From Nitrincola sp048264025 (lineage in GTDB: Bacteria > Pseudomonadota > Gammaproteobacteria > Pseudomonadales > Balneatricaceae), in assembly GCF_048264025.1 (NCBI RefSeq), contig NZ_JBLXDN010000008.1, forward strand, positions 62,001-126,000: 64,000 nucleotides of DNA, in the 5' to 3' direction. Below are positions 8,898 through 17,808 of this stretch, one piece after another. The notes beneath the pieces are model-generated. The model saw only the letters and a program-made list of their open reading frames with translations. It had not been told where the DNA came from and did no database searches. The translations under genes were made by a program, and so were the position numbers. The first letter of the stretch is position 1. Each line of letters opens with the position of its first letter.

Positions 8898-10199
8898 TCA
8901 ACTCACAAACTTAATCATCACCCCTGCCGCAACGGCTGAGCCGATCACACCCGCCACATTAGGCCCCATCGCATGCATCAACAGAAAGTTCTGAGGATTG
9001 GCTTCAAGACCCAACTTATTGGAAACGCGCGCCGCCATCGGCACAGCAGAGACCCCAGCCGAACCTATTAACGGGTTGATAGCATTCCCACCCATCATTA
9101 GATTCATGATCTTAGCCATGATAACACCAGCCGCCGTACCTATAGCGAAGGCGACGATACCCAGCAGCATAATTCCTAAGGTTTGCAGGTCGAGAAATTT
9201 ATCCGCAATCAATACCGAGCCTACCGATAGACCCAAAAAGATGGTGACTATGTTGATCAGCGCATTCTGAGCTGTATCACTCAAGCGATCGACAACGCCA
9301 CATTCTCGCATCAGATTACCAAAACAAAACATCCCCAGCAGTGGTGCAGCATCTGGCAACAACAACGCCACCAGCAACAGAAGTACAATCGGGAAAAATA
9401 TTTTTTCGCGTTTGGACACATGACGCAACTGACTCATGACGATTTTGCGCTCTCGTTCTGTAGTCAACAAGCGCATGATCGGGGGCTGAATCATCGGCAC
9501 TAACGCCATGTAGGCATAGGCTGATACAGCAATGGCACCTAAGAGTTGCGGAGCCAACATCGTCGCCACGTAAATAGCTGTTGGGCCATCAGCACCACCG
9601 ATAATACCAATGGCGGCGGCTTCACGAATAGAGAAGTCCATTACGCCCATTGATGTCAATCCCACTGCACCGAGGACTGTGGCAAAGATACCAAATTGCG
9701 CCGCTGCACCAAGAAACAAGGTTCTTGGATTAGCCAACAACGGACCAAAATCAGTCATTGCACCTACGCCCATAAAGATAAGCAAAGGTGCCGCACCTGA
9801 TTTCACCGCAATACTGTAAAAGTTATACAGCATGCCATTGGTGTAGCCCGCATCCTGCGCCATCAAGGCTGCGGCAGCTTTCACTGATGCAGGAGCATTG
9901 GCATACAAAGCCTTCAACTCATGAGTTTCAGTTGAGACTGCATCCAACAGTATAGACAGCTCATTAAGTACGCCAGGAGATGCAAAATAAATGGCATTTT
10001 CAACAGCCGAATATGCCATACCGGCTTGAGGAATATTTGCCAGTATTCCCCCGAAGCCTATGGGTACCAAAAGCAAAGGCTCAAACTTTTTATTGATTGC
10101 CAAATAAAGCAACAACACGCCCACCAGCATCATTACAACCTGCCCTGGGGTCAGGTTGTAAGCACCGGAGGCATACCAGAGACTGAGTAACTTATCCAT
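8898..10199 (-). CDS. oadB: Na+-pumping oxaloacetate decarboxylase beta subunit
   Basis: The membrane subunit that decarboxylates carboxybiotin and pumps Na+ out of the cell. The 433-residue, multi-helix protein carries the conserved IIGGADGPTAIYVA segment with the key Asp of the sodium path and the C-terminal GPNVAGVIGSA motif. It is the last gene of oadG-oadA-oadB, 13 bases after oadA, and ends before a shared terminator. The order G-A-B is the usual one in Gammaproteobacteria. Confidence 0.95.
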   Translation of the reverse strand: MDKLLSLWYASGAYNLTPGQVVMMLVGVLLLYLAINKKFEPLLLVPIGFGGILANIPQAGMAYSAVENAIYFASPGVLNELSILLDAVSTETHELKALYANAPASVKAAAALMAQDAGYTNGMLYNFYSIAVKSGAAPLLIFMGVGAMTDFGPLLANPRTLFLGAAAQFGIFATVLGAVGLTSMGVMDFSIREAAAIGIIGGADGPTAIYVATMLAPQLLGAIAVSAYAYMALVPMIQPPIMRLLTTERERKIVMSQLRHVSKREKIFFPIVLLLLVALLLPDAAPLLGMFCFGNLMRECGVVDRLSDTAQNALINIVTIFLGLSVGSVLIADKFLDLQTLGIMLLGIVAFAIGTAAGVIMAKIMNLMMGGNAINPLIGSAGVSAVPMAARVSNKLGLEANPQNFLLMHAMGPNVAGVIGSAVAAGVMIKFVS

Positions 10200-10212
10200 T
10201 GATCAGCACCTG

Positions 10213-12018
10213 TTACGCAATCGTCATCAGTGAATCGCCCACCTGGACAGAATCACCTTCTTTAATGTCAACGGAGACAATGCTCCCGGCTCGAGCAGCA
10301 CGCACTTCGGTTTCCATTTTCATGGCTTCCAGAATAATCAGCACATCGCCCTCTTTTACCTGCTGTCCAGCGGATACCATCACCTTCCAAATATTACCTG
10401 CAAGCGGAGCAGGCACAGGCTCACCACCCGTTGCAGGCGCTGTTGCAGCGATCGGAGCAGCCTGCCCTGAAGACGGAGTCACCGAGGAGATATCACCGCC
10501 TTCAGCGACCTGAACAACATAGCTCTGGCCATTGACAGTGATAGTGTATACACCTGAATCACCGGCTGTTTTAGCCACTTGCTTAGCGGCAGCGGAGGTC
10601 GGCAATTGATCTTCAGCTGTTGGCACAGGCTCGAAGGCATCTGGATTATTGCGATTCTCCAGAAACTTAAGACCTATCTGTGGAAAGAGTGCATAGGTCA
10701 GCACATCATCAATTTCTTTATCTCCAGTTTCCAGCGTCATCCCTTTTTCACTGGCAATCTGCCTCAGCTCAGAGGTCAACTTCTCGACCTCAGGTTCCAG
10801 CATATCGGCTGGTCGGCAGGTGATCGCCTCAGCACCGTCCAAAACGCGCGCCTGCAGCTCAGCATTGTAAGGAGCGGGGGCAGCACCATATTCACCCTTA
10901 AGGATCGCCTGAACCTCTTTAGAGATGCTCTTGTAGCGTTCACCCACCAGTACGTTAATAACGGCCTGAGTACCAACGATCTGTGACGTAGGTGTTACCA
11001 ACGGAATAAGACCCAGATCTTCTCTGACCTTAGGTATTTCAGCCAACACTTCATCAAACTTATCCGCAGCACCCTGCTCTCTCAGCTGGCTTTCCATATT
11101 GGTCAACATACCGCCGGGTACCTGAGCCAAGAGAATACGAGAATCTGTACCGCGTAGCGAGCCTTCAAACTTCGCGTACTTTTTACGCACTTCACGGAAA
11201 TAGGCGGCTATTTCTTCCAGCAATTCAAGATTAAGACCGGTTTCACGCTCCTGCCCCTGCAGGGCAGCTACCACTGTTTCTGTTGCTGTATGACCATAAG
11301 TCATGGACATGGACGAAATGGACGCATCCACTCGATCAATACCAGCCTCAATGGCTTTCAGCAGCGTCATATCGGCAAGACCAGAAGTCGCGTGCGACTG
11401 CAACTGAACCTCTAGATCTGTCTGAGCCTTCAGGCGAGAAACCAGATCAAACGCATCATAAGGCGTGAGAATGCCTGACATATCTTTGATGGCTATGGAG
11501 TCAGCACCCATGTCCTCAAGCGTTTTGGCATAATCAACCCACATATCCAGTGTATGCACACGGCTGGTGGTGTAAGACATGGTACCCTGAGCATGTTTAC
11601 CACAGGCTTTAACCGCTTTGATCGCCGACTCTAGATTACGTGGATCGTTCATCGCATCAAACACACGGAATACGTCCACACCATTGCTAGCCGCTCGCTC
11701 AACAAAACGCGCCACAACATCATCAGCGTAATGGCGGTAACCGAGCAAATTCTGGCCACGCAGCAACATCTGCTGCGGGGTATTCGGCATAGCCGCTTTC
11801 AGCTCACGAATGCGCACCCAGGGATCTTCACCCAAGTAGCGGATACAGGAATCGAACGTTGCTCCACCCCAGCTCTCTGCAGACCAGTAACCCACCTGAT
11901 CCATTTTAGCGGCAATAGGGAGCATATCATCGAGGCGCATGCGAGTTGCCAGCAGGGACTGATGACCATCACGTAAAACTAGTTCAGTGATGCCAAGCGA
12001 TTTCTTAACGTCTGACAT
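10213..12018 (-). CDS. oadA: oxaloacetate decarboxylase alpha subunit
   Basis: The carboxyltransferase/biotin subunit, which moves the carboxyl group of oxaloacetate to biotin and releases pyruvate. The first part is the HMGL-like carboxyltransferase domain, beginning TELVLRDGHQSLLATRMR with metal-site residues, followed by the conserved carboxylase region. After a Pro/Ala linker the biotinyl domain carries EAMKMETEV with the biotin Lys at about residue 567. The length of 601 is typical. The gene lies between oadG and oadB and is co-transcribed. Confidence 0.95.
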   Translation of the reverse strand: MSDVKKSLGITELVLRDGHQSLLATRMRLDDMLPIAAKMDQVGYWSAESWGGATFDSCIRYLGEDPWVRIRELKAAMPNTPQQMLLRGQNLLGYRHYADDVVARFVERAASNGVDVFRVFDAMNDPRNLESAIKAVKACGKHAQGTMSYTTSRVHTLDMWVDYAKTLEDMGADSIAIKDMSGILTPYDAFDLVSRLKAQTDLEVQLQSHATSGLADMTLLKAIEAGIDRVDASISSMSMTYGHTATETVVAALQGQERETGLNLELLEEIAAYFREVRKKYAKFEGSLRGTDSRILLAQVPGGMLTNMESQLREQGAADKFDEVLAEIPKVREDLGLIPLVTPTSQIVGTQAVINVLVGERYKSISKEVQAILKGEYGAAPAPYNAELQARVLDGAEAITCRPADMLEPEVEKLTSELRQIASEKGMTLETGDKEIDDVLTYALFPQIGLKFLENRNNPDAFEPVPTAEDQLPTSAAAKQVAKTAGDSGVYTITVNGQSYVVQVAEGGDISSVTPSSGQAAPIAATAPATGGEPVPAPLAGNIWKVMVSAGQQVKEGDVLIILEAMKMETEVRAARAGSIVSVDIKEGDSVQVGDSLMTIA

Positions 12019-12053
12019 GAGGCTAACCTTTTTTTAATGTCGTTAAAAATGAT

Positions 12054-12314
12054 TCATTGACCGTTACGATCAGCACGAAATTTTTGCAGGGCGGCCGTCA
12101 TTACGGCGACAAGAACCTGGTCATCCGGTTGACCGGAAGCTGAAGTGGAGGATGCCCTCCCTCTGGCAGGAACCACAGGTGCAGCCGCTGGCTCAAAACG
12201 CATTACCAACCGGGACATAATATTGGTGGCAATGACCAACAAGGTCAAAAAGACCACAACAAACCCCATGCCGAACAGCATGAGCGAAAGGCCTTCCGCT
12301 AACAACTCATCCAT
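12054..12314 (-). CDS. oadG: oxaloacetate decarboxylase gamma subunit
   Basis: The small subunit that anchors the decarboxylase complex. The 86-residue protein has one N-terminal membrane helix (about residues 10-32), then an Ala/Pro-rich linker and a polar C-terminal tail, the usual OadG plan. A strong AGGAG lies 7 bases before the ATG at 12314. It is first in the oad operon. Confidence 0.9.
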   Translation of the reverse strand: MDELLAEGLSLMLFGMGFVVVFLTLLVIATNIMSRLVMRFEPAAAPVVPARGRASSTSASGQPDDQVLVAVMTAALQKFRADRNGQ

Positions 12315-12629
12315 TTAACTCTCCTGTAACGATAAAGACAGGTTGATCTGCCGGCAGCTTTTGACCGCACACCTAAGGATAAGGCAGGGTTCGACAGATA
12401 GCTTTAAGTATAGTGCACCACTCAAGACTGACGGCTCACTGACTATTTTTTAATGACCCCATTAAAACTAAATTTATTGCTATCAGCAACACTCAGACCA
12501 AGATGTAATTTTTTTACAAGAATCGGGAAAACTACAGACACACGAAAGCATTGCATTGAAGAACAAGGCATGGAGTTATCATCAGCAGAAATTGTACAGA
12601 AGTGAAAACAGAGGATGTAGAAATGTAAA
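12315..12629 (-). other. intergenic region between the tRNA cluster and oadG
   Basis: This 315-base gap must hold the oadGAB promoter and the end of the tRNA transcript. A -10-like TATACT is present on the minus strand at 12407-12412, but no good -35 pairs with it. There is no clear intrinsic terminator for the tRNAs and no convincing open reading frame. Confidence 0.4.
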
Positions 12630-12706
12630 TGGTGCGCCCGAGAGGATTCGAACCTCTGACCGCCTGGTTCGTAGCCAGGTACTCTATCCAGCTGAGCTAC
12701 GGGCGC
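12630..12706 (-). tRNA. tRNA-Arg (anticodon ACG), copy 2
   Basis: The reverse strand folds into a full cloverleaf: acceptor GCGCCCG/CGGGCGC, D-loop with AGCUGGAU, anticodon stem CCUGG/CCAGG with loop CUACGAA (anticodon ACG), T-loop GUUCGAAUC and an encoded CCA. It is 77 bases long and identical to the copy at 12738-12814. It reads CGN arginine codons after A-to-I editing at position 34. Confidence 0.97.
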
Positions 12707-12737
12707 ACACTTATTTTACACTACCGTTGTTTTTTGA

Positions 12738-12814
12738 TGGTGCGCCCGAGAGGATTCGAACCTCTGACCGCCTGGTTCGTAGCCAGGTACTCTATCCAGC
12801 TGAGCTACGGGCGC
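12738..12814 (-). tRNA. tRNA-Arg (anticodon ACG), copy 1
   Basis: Identical in all 77 bases, including CCA, to the copy 108 bases away; only 31 bases separate them. The arrangement csrA, tRNA-Ser(GCU), then tandem tRNA-Arg(ACG) matches the csrA-serV-argV cluster of Escherichia coli, so all three tRNAs are probably cut from one transcript. Confidence 0.97.
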
Positions 12815-12825
12815 ATATATCAAAA

Positions 12826-12915
12826 TGGCGGTGAGTGAGGGATTCGAACCCTCGATAGAGTTTCCCCTATACGCCCTTAGCAGGGGCGCGCCTTCAGCCA
12901 CTCGGCCAACTCACC
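12826..12915 (-). tRNA. tRNA-Ser (anticodon GCU)
   Basis: A 90-base type II tRNA with acceptor GGUGAGU/ACUCACC, a long variable arm, anticodon loop CUGCUAA (anticodon GCU), T-loop GGUUCGAAUCC and an encoded CCA. It reads AGC/AGU codons. It lies first in the tRNA cluster, just after csrA. Confidence 0.97.
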
Positions 12916-12926
12916 TAACAACGGCG

Positions 12927-12956
12927 CATATACTACTAAGAAAAATTCCCTGTGAA
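12927..12956 (-). promoter_or_regulatory. candidate promoter of the tRNA-Ser/Arg cluster
   Basis: On the minus strand TTCACA (12951-12956, five of six matches to TTGACA) is followed after 18 bases by TATATG (12927-12932) and a GC-rich stretch GCGCCG, the usual discriminator of stable-RNA promoters. It lies between csrA and tRNA-Ser. Confidence 0.5.
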
Positions 12957-12974
12957 AAGAGAAATTTAAATTAT

Positions 12975-13163
12975 TTACTCATTTCCGGAATCATCTCCTT
13001 TTTCGCGCTGAATTCGCTGATAAATCTCTTCGCGATGAACAGACACATCCTTCGGTGCATTAACACCAATGCGAACCTGATTACCCTTAACACCTAGAAC
13101 AGTGACAGTAACATCATCACCGACCATCAGGGTTTCACCTACACGTCTTGTTAAAATAAGCAT
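12975..13163 (-). CDS. csrA: carbon storage regulator CsrA
   Basis: A small RNA-binding dimer that controls translation of carbon-storage, motility and biofilm mRNAs by binding GGA motifs. The 62-residue sequence is canonical: MLILTRRVGETLMVGDDV at the N-terminus and the RNA-binding VHREEIYQRI at the core. I chose the ATG at 13163, which gives the family N-terminus and has AGGAGA just upstream. An upstream in-frame start at 13193 would add ten unrelated residues. It follows lysC, as in Pseudomonas. Confidence 0.96.
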   Translation of the reverse strand: MLILTRRVGETLMVGDDVTVTVLGVKGNQVRIGVNAPKDVSVHREEIYQRIQREKGDDSGNE

Positions 13164-13240
13164 TTGAATCTCCTGGTCCTTGTTAGCTAGCACAGCCAGA
13201 TAGGTTAATTATCATGGCCTAACTCCTCAGCCGTTAGTAA

Positions 13241-14476
13241 TTACTCAGACACAGTATCAGTCGCATCGAGATTGAACGAAGAATGCAATGCACGCACTGC
13301 AAGCTCCAGATACTTCTCAGCTATCACTACTGATACTTTGATCTCGGATGTTGAGATCATCTGAATGTTGATATTTTCTTTAGCCAAGGCATCAAACATA
13401 CTGCTCGCCACTCCGGCGTGTGAGCGCATCCCGACCCCCACAATTGATACTTTGGCTATTTTATTATTCCCTGTGCACTCACGCGCACCTAACTCTACTA
13501 CCACTTTTTCTAGAATCGTCCTGGCTTTTTCATAGTCATTACGATGCACAGTAAAAGTGAAGTCTGTGGTCTTATCTCCTGCCACATTCTGTACGATCAT
13601 GTCGACCTCAATATTGGCGCGACTGACCGGCCCCAGAATTCTGGATGCAACACCCGGGATATCGGGCACACCTACCACGGTAAGCTTGGCTTCATCACGA
13701 TTGAAAGCAATACCTGAGATTACCGGCTTTTCCACAATACTGTCTTCCTCTGTTGTAATCAATGTACCCGGTCCGTCAACCATGCTTGAAAGTACACGCA
13801 AGGGGACTTTGTATTTACCGGCAAATTCAACACTTCTTATCTGTAAAACTTTAGACCCCAGGCTAGCCATTTCCAACATTTCTTCAAAAGTGATTTTCTC
13901 CAGCCGTCTGGCTGTGCCAACCACGCGAGGATCTGTTGTATATACGCCATCTACATCCGTGTAGATTTGACACTCATCGGCTTTGAGTGCAGCGGCTAGC
14001 GCCACACCGGTTGTATCAGAACCCCCTCGCCCCAGAGTGGTGATATTGCCCTCATCATCCACACCCTGAAAACCAGCAACCACAACTACCCGGCCAGCGG
14101 CCAGATCATCACGCATTTTGCCTGTGTCTATATCCTGAATACGCGCCTTACTGAATGCACTGTCTGTCAGGATTCTGACCTGGCTACCCGTGTACGAGCG
14201 CGCAGGCACTCCCCGCTTGGCTAATGCCATACACAGTAATGCAATGGTCACCTGCTCTCCGGTAGATACCAGCACATCCATCTCACGTGGATCAGGATCT
14301 GGAGTAATCGCTTTGGCAAGCCCAATCAAACGATTGGTCTCACCACTCATGGCAGAGAGCACGACGACGACATCATCACCGCGATCACGAAAACCCTTTA
14401 CCTTATCAGCTACCGCTTCAATCCGTTCGATTGAACCGACTGATGTACCGCCGTACTTTTGTACGTACAATGCCAT
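13241..14476 (-). CDS. lysC: aspartate kinase
   Basis: Catalyses ATP-dependent phosphorylation of aspartate, the first step to lysine, threonine and methionine. The N-terminal kinase domain starts VQKYGGTSVGS and contains FQGVDDEG and GRGGSDTTGVALA; two ACT domains follow (about residues 265-411) for feedback control. The 411-residue form from ATG 14476 is preferred, because GGAG is then 8 bases away; an ATG at 14482 sits too close to it. The gene lies between alaS and csrA with a gap of only about 55 bases, too short for a lysine riboswitch. Confidence 0.94.
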   Translation of the reverse strand: MALYVQKYGGTSVGSIERIEAVADKVKGFRDRGDDVVVVLSAMSGETNRLIGLAKAITPDPDPREMDVLVSTGEQVTIALLCMALAKRGVPARSYTGSQVRILTDSAFSKARIQDIDTGKMRDDLAAGRVVVVAGFQGVDDEGNITTLGRGGSDTTGVALAAALKADECQIYTDVDGVYTTDPRVVGTARRLEKITFEEMLEMASLGSKVLQIRSVEFAGKYKVPLRVLSSMVDGPGTLITTEEDSIVEKPVISGIAFNRDEAKLTVVGVPDIPGVASRILGPVSRANIEVDMIVQNVAGDKTTDFTFTVHRNDYEKARTILEKVVVELGARECTGNNKIAKVSIVGVGMRSHAGVASSMFDALAKENINIQMISTSEIKVSVVIAEKYLELAVRALHSSFNLDATDTVSE

Positions 14477-14531
14477 TTTCATATCTCCGATCAGACTTTA
14501 AAGCCTGGTCAAACAGTCAATTACAAAACCA

Positions 14532-17129
14532 TCAGATAGAGTTCAATAGGTCGGACACACGTTGAAGTGCTGCAGGGATAGCGGCTACGTCAGTACCACC
14601 ACCCTGTGCCATATCGGGGCGACCACCGCCTTTACCACCGAGAATCATGGCCAACTCGCGAACCAGATCGCCAGCTTTGACGCGCGAAGTCAGGTCCTTC
14701 GTCACACCCGCAACGACACTGACCTTGCCATCAGCATGCGCCAGCAATACCACAACTCCACTGCCCAGCTTATTCTTTAACTGGTCCATAAGGTCCCGTA
14801 GGGTTTTAGGGTCAGCTCCTTCGAGGTGAGTTGCCAGCACGGCAATGCCGTTAACCTGCTGAACCTGTGAAAGCAGATCGCCACTTTGTGCGGATGCCAA
14901 TTGTGCATTAACCCGGCTCAACTCTTTTTCCAATTGACGAGTACGCTCAGACAGCTGCTTGACCTTCTCCAGCACATTGCCACGAGACCCTTTAAGCAAG
15001 CTGGCTATTTCAGCCACCAGCGATTCTGTCTCATCCACATAACTGAGCGCATTAGCACCCGTGACCGCCTCTATACGACGCACACCAGCAGCAATACCCG
15101 CCTCACTGATAATTCGAAACAAACCAATGTCACCTGTACGGCTGGCATGAGTCCCACCACATAACTCTAACGAAAAGTCCCCCATACTCAGCACGCGCAC
15201 ATCGGCTTCGTACTTTTCACCAAACAGTGCCATCGCGCCCTTCTCTTTGGCCGCATCCAGTGACATGAGTTCAGTTTCAACAGCCACATTGGCGCGTATC
15301 TGCTCATTGACCTGTTTTTCTATCCGCTCCAGTTGCTCTGCCGTCAGCGCTTCAAAATGAGAAAAATCAAAACGCAGGCGCTCAGCATCGACTAACGAGC
15401 CTTTCTGCTGAACATGCTCACCCAAAACATCTCTCAATGCAGCGTGCAGCAAATGCGTAGCAGAGTGATTCAACGCGGTAGCCTGACGCCTGGCTGCATC
15501 CACTTCGGTTACAACGGCATCATCTAATTGCAGCACACCTTCGGCCACTTCACCATGATGCAGATGATGTTTACCCTCTTTAGTGCAATCAGAAACAGAG
15601 AACAGACCCTTGTCCCAGCGCAATACACCAGAATCGCCAACCTGGCCACCAGACTCAGCATAAAAAGCGGTGTTTTCAAGTACAACAACACCTTTCTCAC
15701 CTGCGATCAGCTGCTTAACGGCCTCACCATCACGCAGCAGCATCAGCACACGACCACGGTCTTCCAGTGCCTGATAACCGTTAAAGCAAGTCTCACCATC
15801 CAGCTGCAACTGCTCGTTATAATCCACACTAAACTGCCCAGCCGCGCGGGCACGCTGACGCTGGGCCTGCATGGCGGCTTCAAAGCCCTCCATATCCAAA
15901 GTCAGATCATGTTCGCGCGCCACATCAGCGGTCAAATCCACGGGGAAGCCATAGGTATCATACAAGCGAAACACGGTTTCACCCGGCAATTCCTTGCCAG
16001 TCAGCGAAGCAATAGCCTGCTCAAGAATGCCCATGCCGTTATCCAGCGTGCGCGCAAACTGCTGCTCTTCTTTCAATAATATTTTTTCAATTTGCGCCTG
16101 CTGTAAGCGCAACTCCGGGTAGGCCTCCCCCATGATGTCAGCCATAGCCTTAACCAGCTTGTAGAAAAACGTACCCTGGGCGCCCAATTTGTTACCATGG
16201 CGAATGGCACGGCGCACAATGCGCCTTAACACATAACCGCGGCCTTCATTCGAGGGCACCACACCATCTGTGATCAGGAAACAACTGGAACGAATATGGT
16301 CAGCAATAACACGTAAAGATTTCTGCTGCTGATCAACACAACCTACCGCCTCAGCTGCCGCCGCCAGTAAATCGCGAAACAGGTCAATCTCATAATTGCT
16401 ATGCACCTGTTGCAATACAGCCGCAACACGCTCCAGCCCCATACCCGTATCTACCGACGGTTTCGGCAAAGGAGCCATAGCACCATCAGCAGAACGATTG
16501 TACTGCATAAACACGATATTCCAGATTTCTATATAGCGATCACCGTCTTCATCAGGACTGCCCGGCGGGCCACCGGCGACCTCGGGACCATGGTCAAAGA
16601 ATATTTCGGTACAGGGTCCGCAAGGGCCAGTATCACCCATCGACCAGAAATTATCCTCATCCAGCTTGGAGAAGCGCTCAGGATCAACACCGATTTCGTC
16701 TTTCCAGATTTTCTCGGCTTCATCATCACTATGGTGCACAGTCACCCACAGACGTTCAGCAGGCAACTGCAATACTTGTGTCAGGAAAGTCCAGGCAAAG
16801 CCGATGGCTTCCCGCTTAAAATAATCACCAAAACTAAAATTACCCAACATCTCAAAGAACGTGTGGTGGCGTGCGGTATAACCCACATTTTCAAGGTCGT
16901 TATGCTTACCACCCGCGCGTACACAGCGCTGAGATGTCGTCGCGCGGCTATAGTCACGTTTATCGGTGCCCAGAAATACATCCTTGAATTGCACCATCCC
17001 GGCATTAGTAAACAACAGGGTAGGATCATTCCCGGGTATCAGCGAACTGGACCCAACAATGGTATGTCCCTGCTCTCTGAAATATTCAAGAAAAGCCTGA
17101 CGTATCTCTGCACTGGTCATGAATTGCAT
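14532..17129 (-). CDS. alaS: alanyl-tRNA synthetase
   Basis: Charges tRNA-Ala and edits mischarged serine and glycine. The 865-residue protein has the class II catalytic core at the N-terminus (SSLIPGNDPTLLFTNAGM), the editing-site zinc ligands in HSATHLLHAAL and CGGTHASRTGDIG, and a C-terminal DHHA1 domain ending in GGKGGGRPDMAQGGG. AAGG lies about 8 bases before ATG 17129; a second ATG at 17120 is possible. It lies downstream of recA-recX, as in most Gammaproteobacteria. Confidence 0.96.
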   Translation of the reverse strand: MQFMTSAEIRQAFLEYFREQGHTIVGSSSLIPGNDPTLLFTNAGMVQFKDVFLGTDKRDYSRATTSQRCVRAGGKHNDLENVGYTARHHTFFEMLGNFSFGDYFKREAIGFAWTFLTQVLQLPAERLWVTVHHSDDEAEKIWKDEIGVDPERFSKLDEDNFWSMGDTGPCGPCTEIFFDHGPEVAGGPPGSPDEDGDRYIEIWNIVFMQYNRSADGAMAPLPKPSVDTGMGLERVAAVLQQVHSNYEIDLFRDLLAAAAEAVGCVDQQQKSLRVIADHIRSSCFLITDGVVPSNEGRGYVLRRIVRRAIRHGNKLGAQGTFFYKLVKAMADIMGEAYPELRLQQAQIEKILLKEEQQFARTLDNGMGILEQAIASLTGKELPGETVFRLYDTYGFPVDLTADVAREHDLTLDMEGFEAAMQAQRQRARAAGQFSVDYNEQLQLDGETCFNGYQALEDRGRVLMLLRDGEAVKQLIAGEKGVVVLENTAFYAESGGQVGDSGVLRWDKGLFSVSDCTKEGKHHLHHGEVAEGVLQLDDAVVTEVDAARRQATALNHSATHLLHAALRDVLGEHVQQKGSLVDAERLRFDFSHFEALTAEQLERIEKQVNEQIRANVAVETELMSLDAAKEKGAMALFGEKYEADVRVLSMGDFSLELCGGTHASRTGDIGLFRIISEAGIAAGVRRIEAVTGANALSYVDETESLVAEIASLLKGSRGNVLEKVKQLSERTRQLEKELSRVNAQLASAQSGDLLSQVQQVNGIAVLATHLEGADPKTLRDLMDQLKNKLGSGVVVLLAHADGKVSVVAGVTKDLTSRVKAGDLVRELAMILGGKGGGRPDMAQGGGTDVAAIPAALQRVSDLLNSI

Positions 17130-17219
17130 AATTAACCTTCTGCTACCTGGTACGGGTCCGAAAATGACCGGAGATTATATAGAATAACAATAAAATGTAC
17201 GATGTTTTTCCTTGCATTG

Positions 17220-17678
17220 TCATGGCAAATCCGTTTTAAGCGCACGCTGAGCCTGATCATAGCTAAAGCCATGATTCACAAGGTAGCGAAGCCGTTTAGC
17301 CTGTTCCTTCAAATCAACAGCCAGCGTTTCACCGAAACGTTTTTCGACTAAAGTTCGTGCAAGCAAATCCCAGTCAGGTGATTGCTCCTGTAATAACTCA
17401 GAGGTCAGCGACTTACAGATCCCTTTTTGCCGAAGCTCATAACGGATCCGCTCGCCACCCCAGCACTGCCCTAGGCGATTGCGGATAAACATCTCGGCAA
17501 AACGCCGGTCACTCTGGTAGCCAGAAGCCTCCAGTTCGTCGAGAACATTTTCCAGTACATCAGGGGATTCAGACTTGGATTTGAGACGCAAGACAAGCTC
17601 TGCCCGCGAATACTCACGCCGGGCCAAAAAAGCGATAACTTTATTTTTAAGAGCTTGTCGGTCTAGTAGCGGCTTCAT
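17220..17678 (-). CDS. recX: regulatory protein RecX
   Basis: Binds RecA filaments and limits recombinase activity. The 152-residue, charged, helical protein has the three-helix repeat features of RecX: FLARREYSRAELVLRL near the start, ELEASGYQSDRRFAEMFI in the middle and LVNHGFSYDQAQRAL at the end. It lies 130 bases after recA, behind a large hairpin that probably lowers its expression relative to recA. Confidence 0.93.
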   Translation of the reverse strand: MKPLLDRQALKNKVIAFLARREYSRAELVLRLKSKSESPDVLENVLDELEASGYQSDRRFAEMFIRNRLGQCWGGERIRYELRQKGICKSLTSELLQEQSPDWDLLARTLVEKRFGETLAVDLKEQAKRLRYLVNHGFSYDQAQRALKTDLP

Positions 17679-17690
17679 AGAAAATCAACA

Positions 17691-17779
17691 TCCTGTTGCA
17701 GGATGATTGCATCAAGCGGCCTTTCAGCGCAAGGATGTTCAGCACAACGCGGCTGAAAAGGCCTGATGCAGTAACTGCA
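17691..17779 (-). other. hairpin cluster between recA and recX
   Basis: A long interrupted stem pairs GCATCA (17709-17714) with TGATGC (17764-17769) and, inside it, GGCCTTTCAGC with GCTGAAAAGGCC. It is flanked by small hairpins TCCTG/CAGGA (17691-17704) and TGCAG/CTGCA (17767-17779). There is no T-run, so it is not a classic terminator. In E. coli a terminator at this place allows only partial read-through to recX, and this structure may do a similar job. Confidence 0.5.
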
Positions 17780-17808
17780 TTCTTCCTAGAAGGCAGTGTA
17801 GCGAAACT

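Noticed and set aside
12407..12412. TATACT as the oadGAB promoter -10
   Set aside because: No -35 at 16-18 bases matches more than three positions, so I list it only within the intergenic description.
12556..12901. Open reading frames over the tRNA cluster with PRGFEPLTAWFVARYS-like translations
   Set aside because: These are well-known false proteins read from tRNA-Arg and tRNA-Ser sequences; the tRNA cloverleaves explain the sequence fully.
14477..14531. Lysine riboswitch before lysC
   Set aside because: Only about 55 bases separate alaS and lysC, far too short for an L-box.
15528..17135. Plus-strand frames of 183 and 244 residues inside alaS
   Set aside because: They lie entirely opposite alaS, have no family motif and show the composition of antisense shadows.
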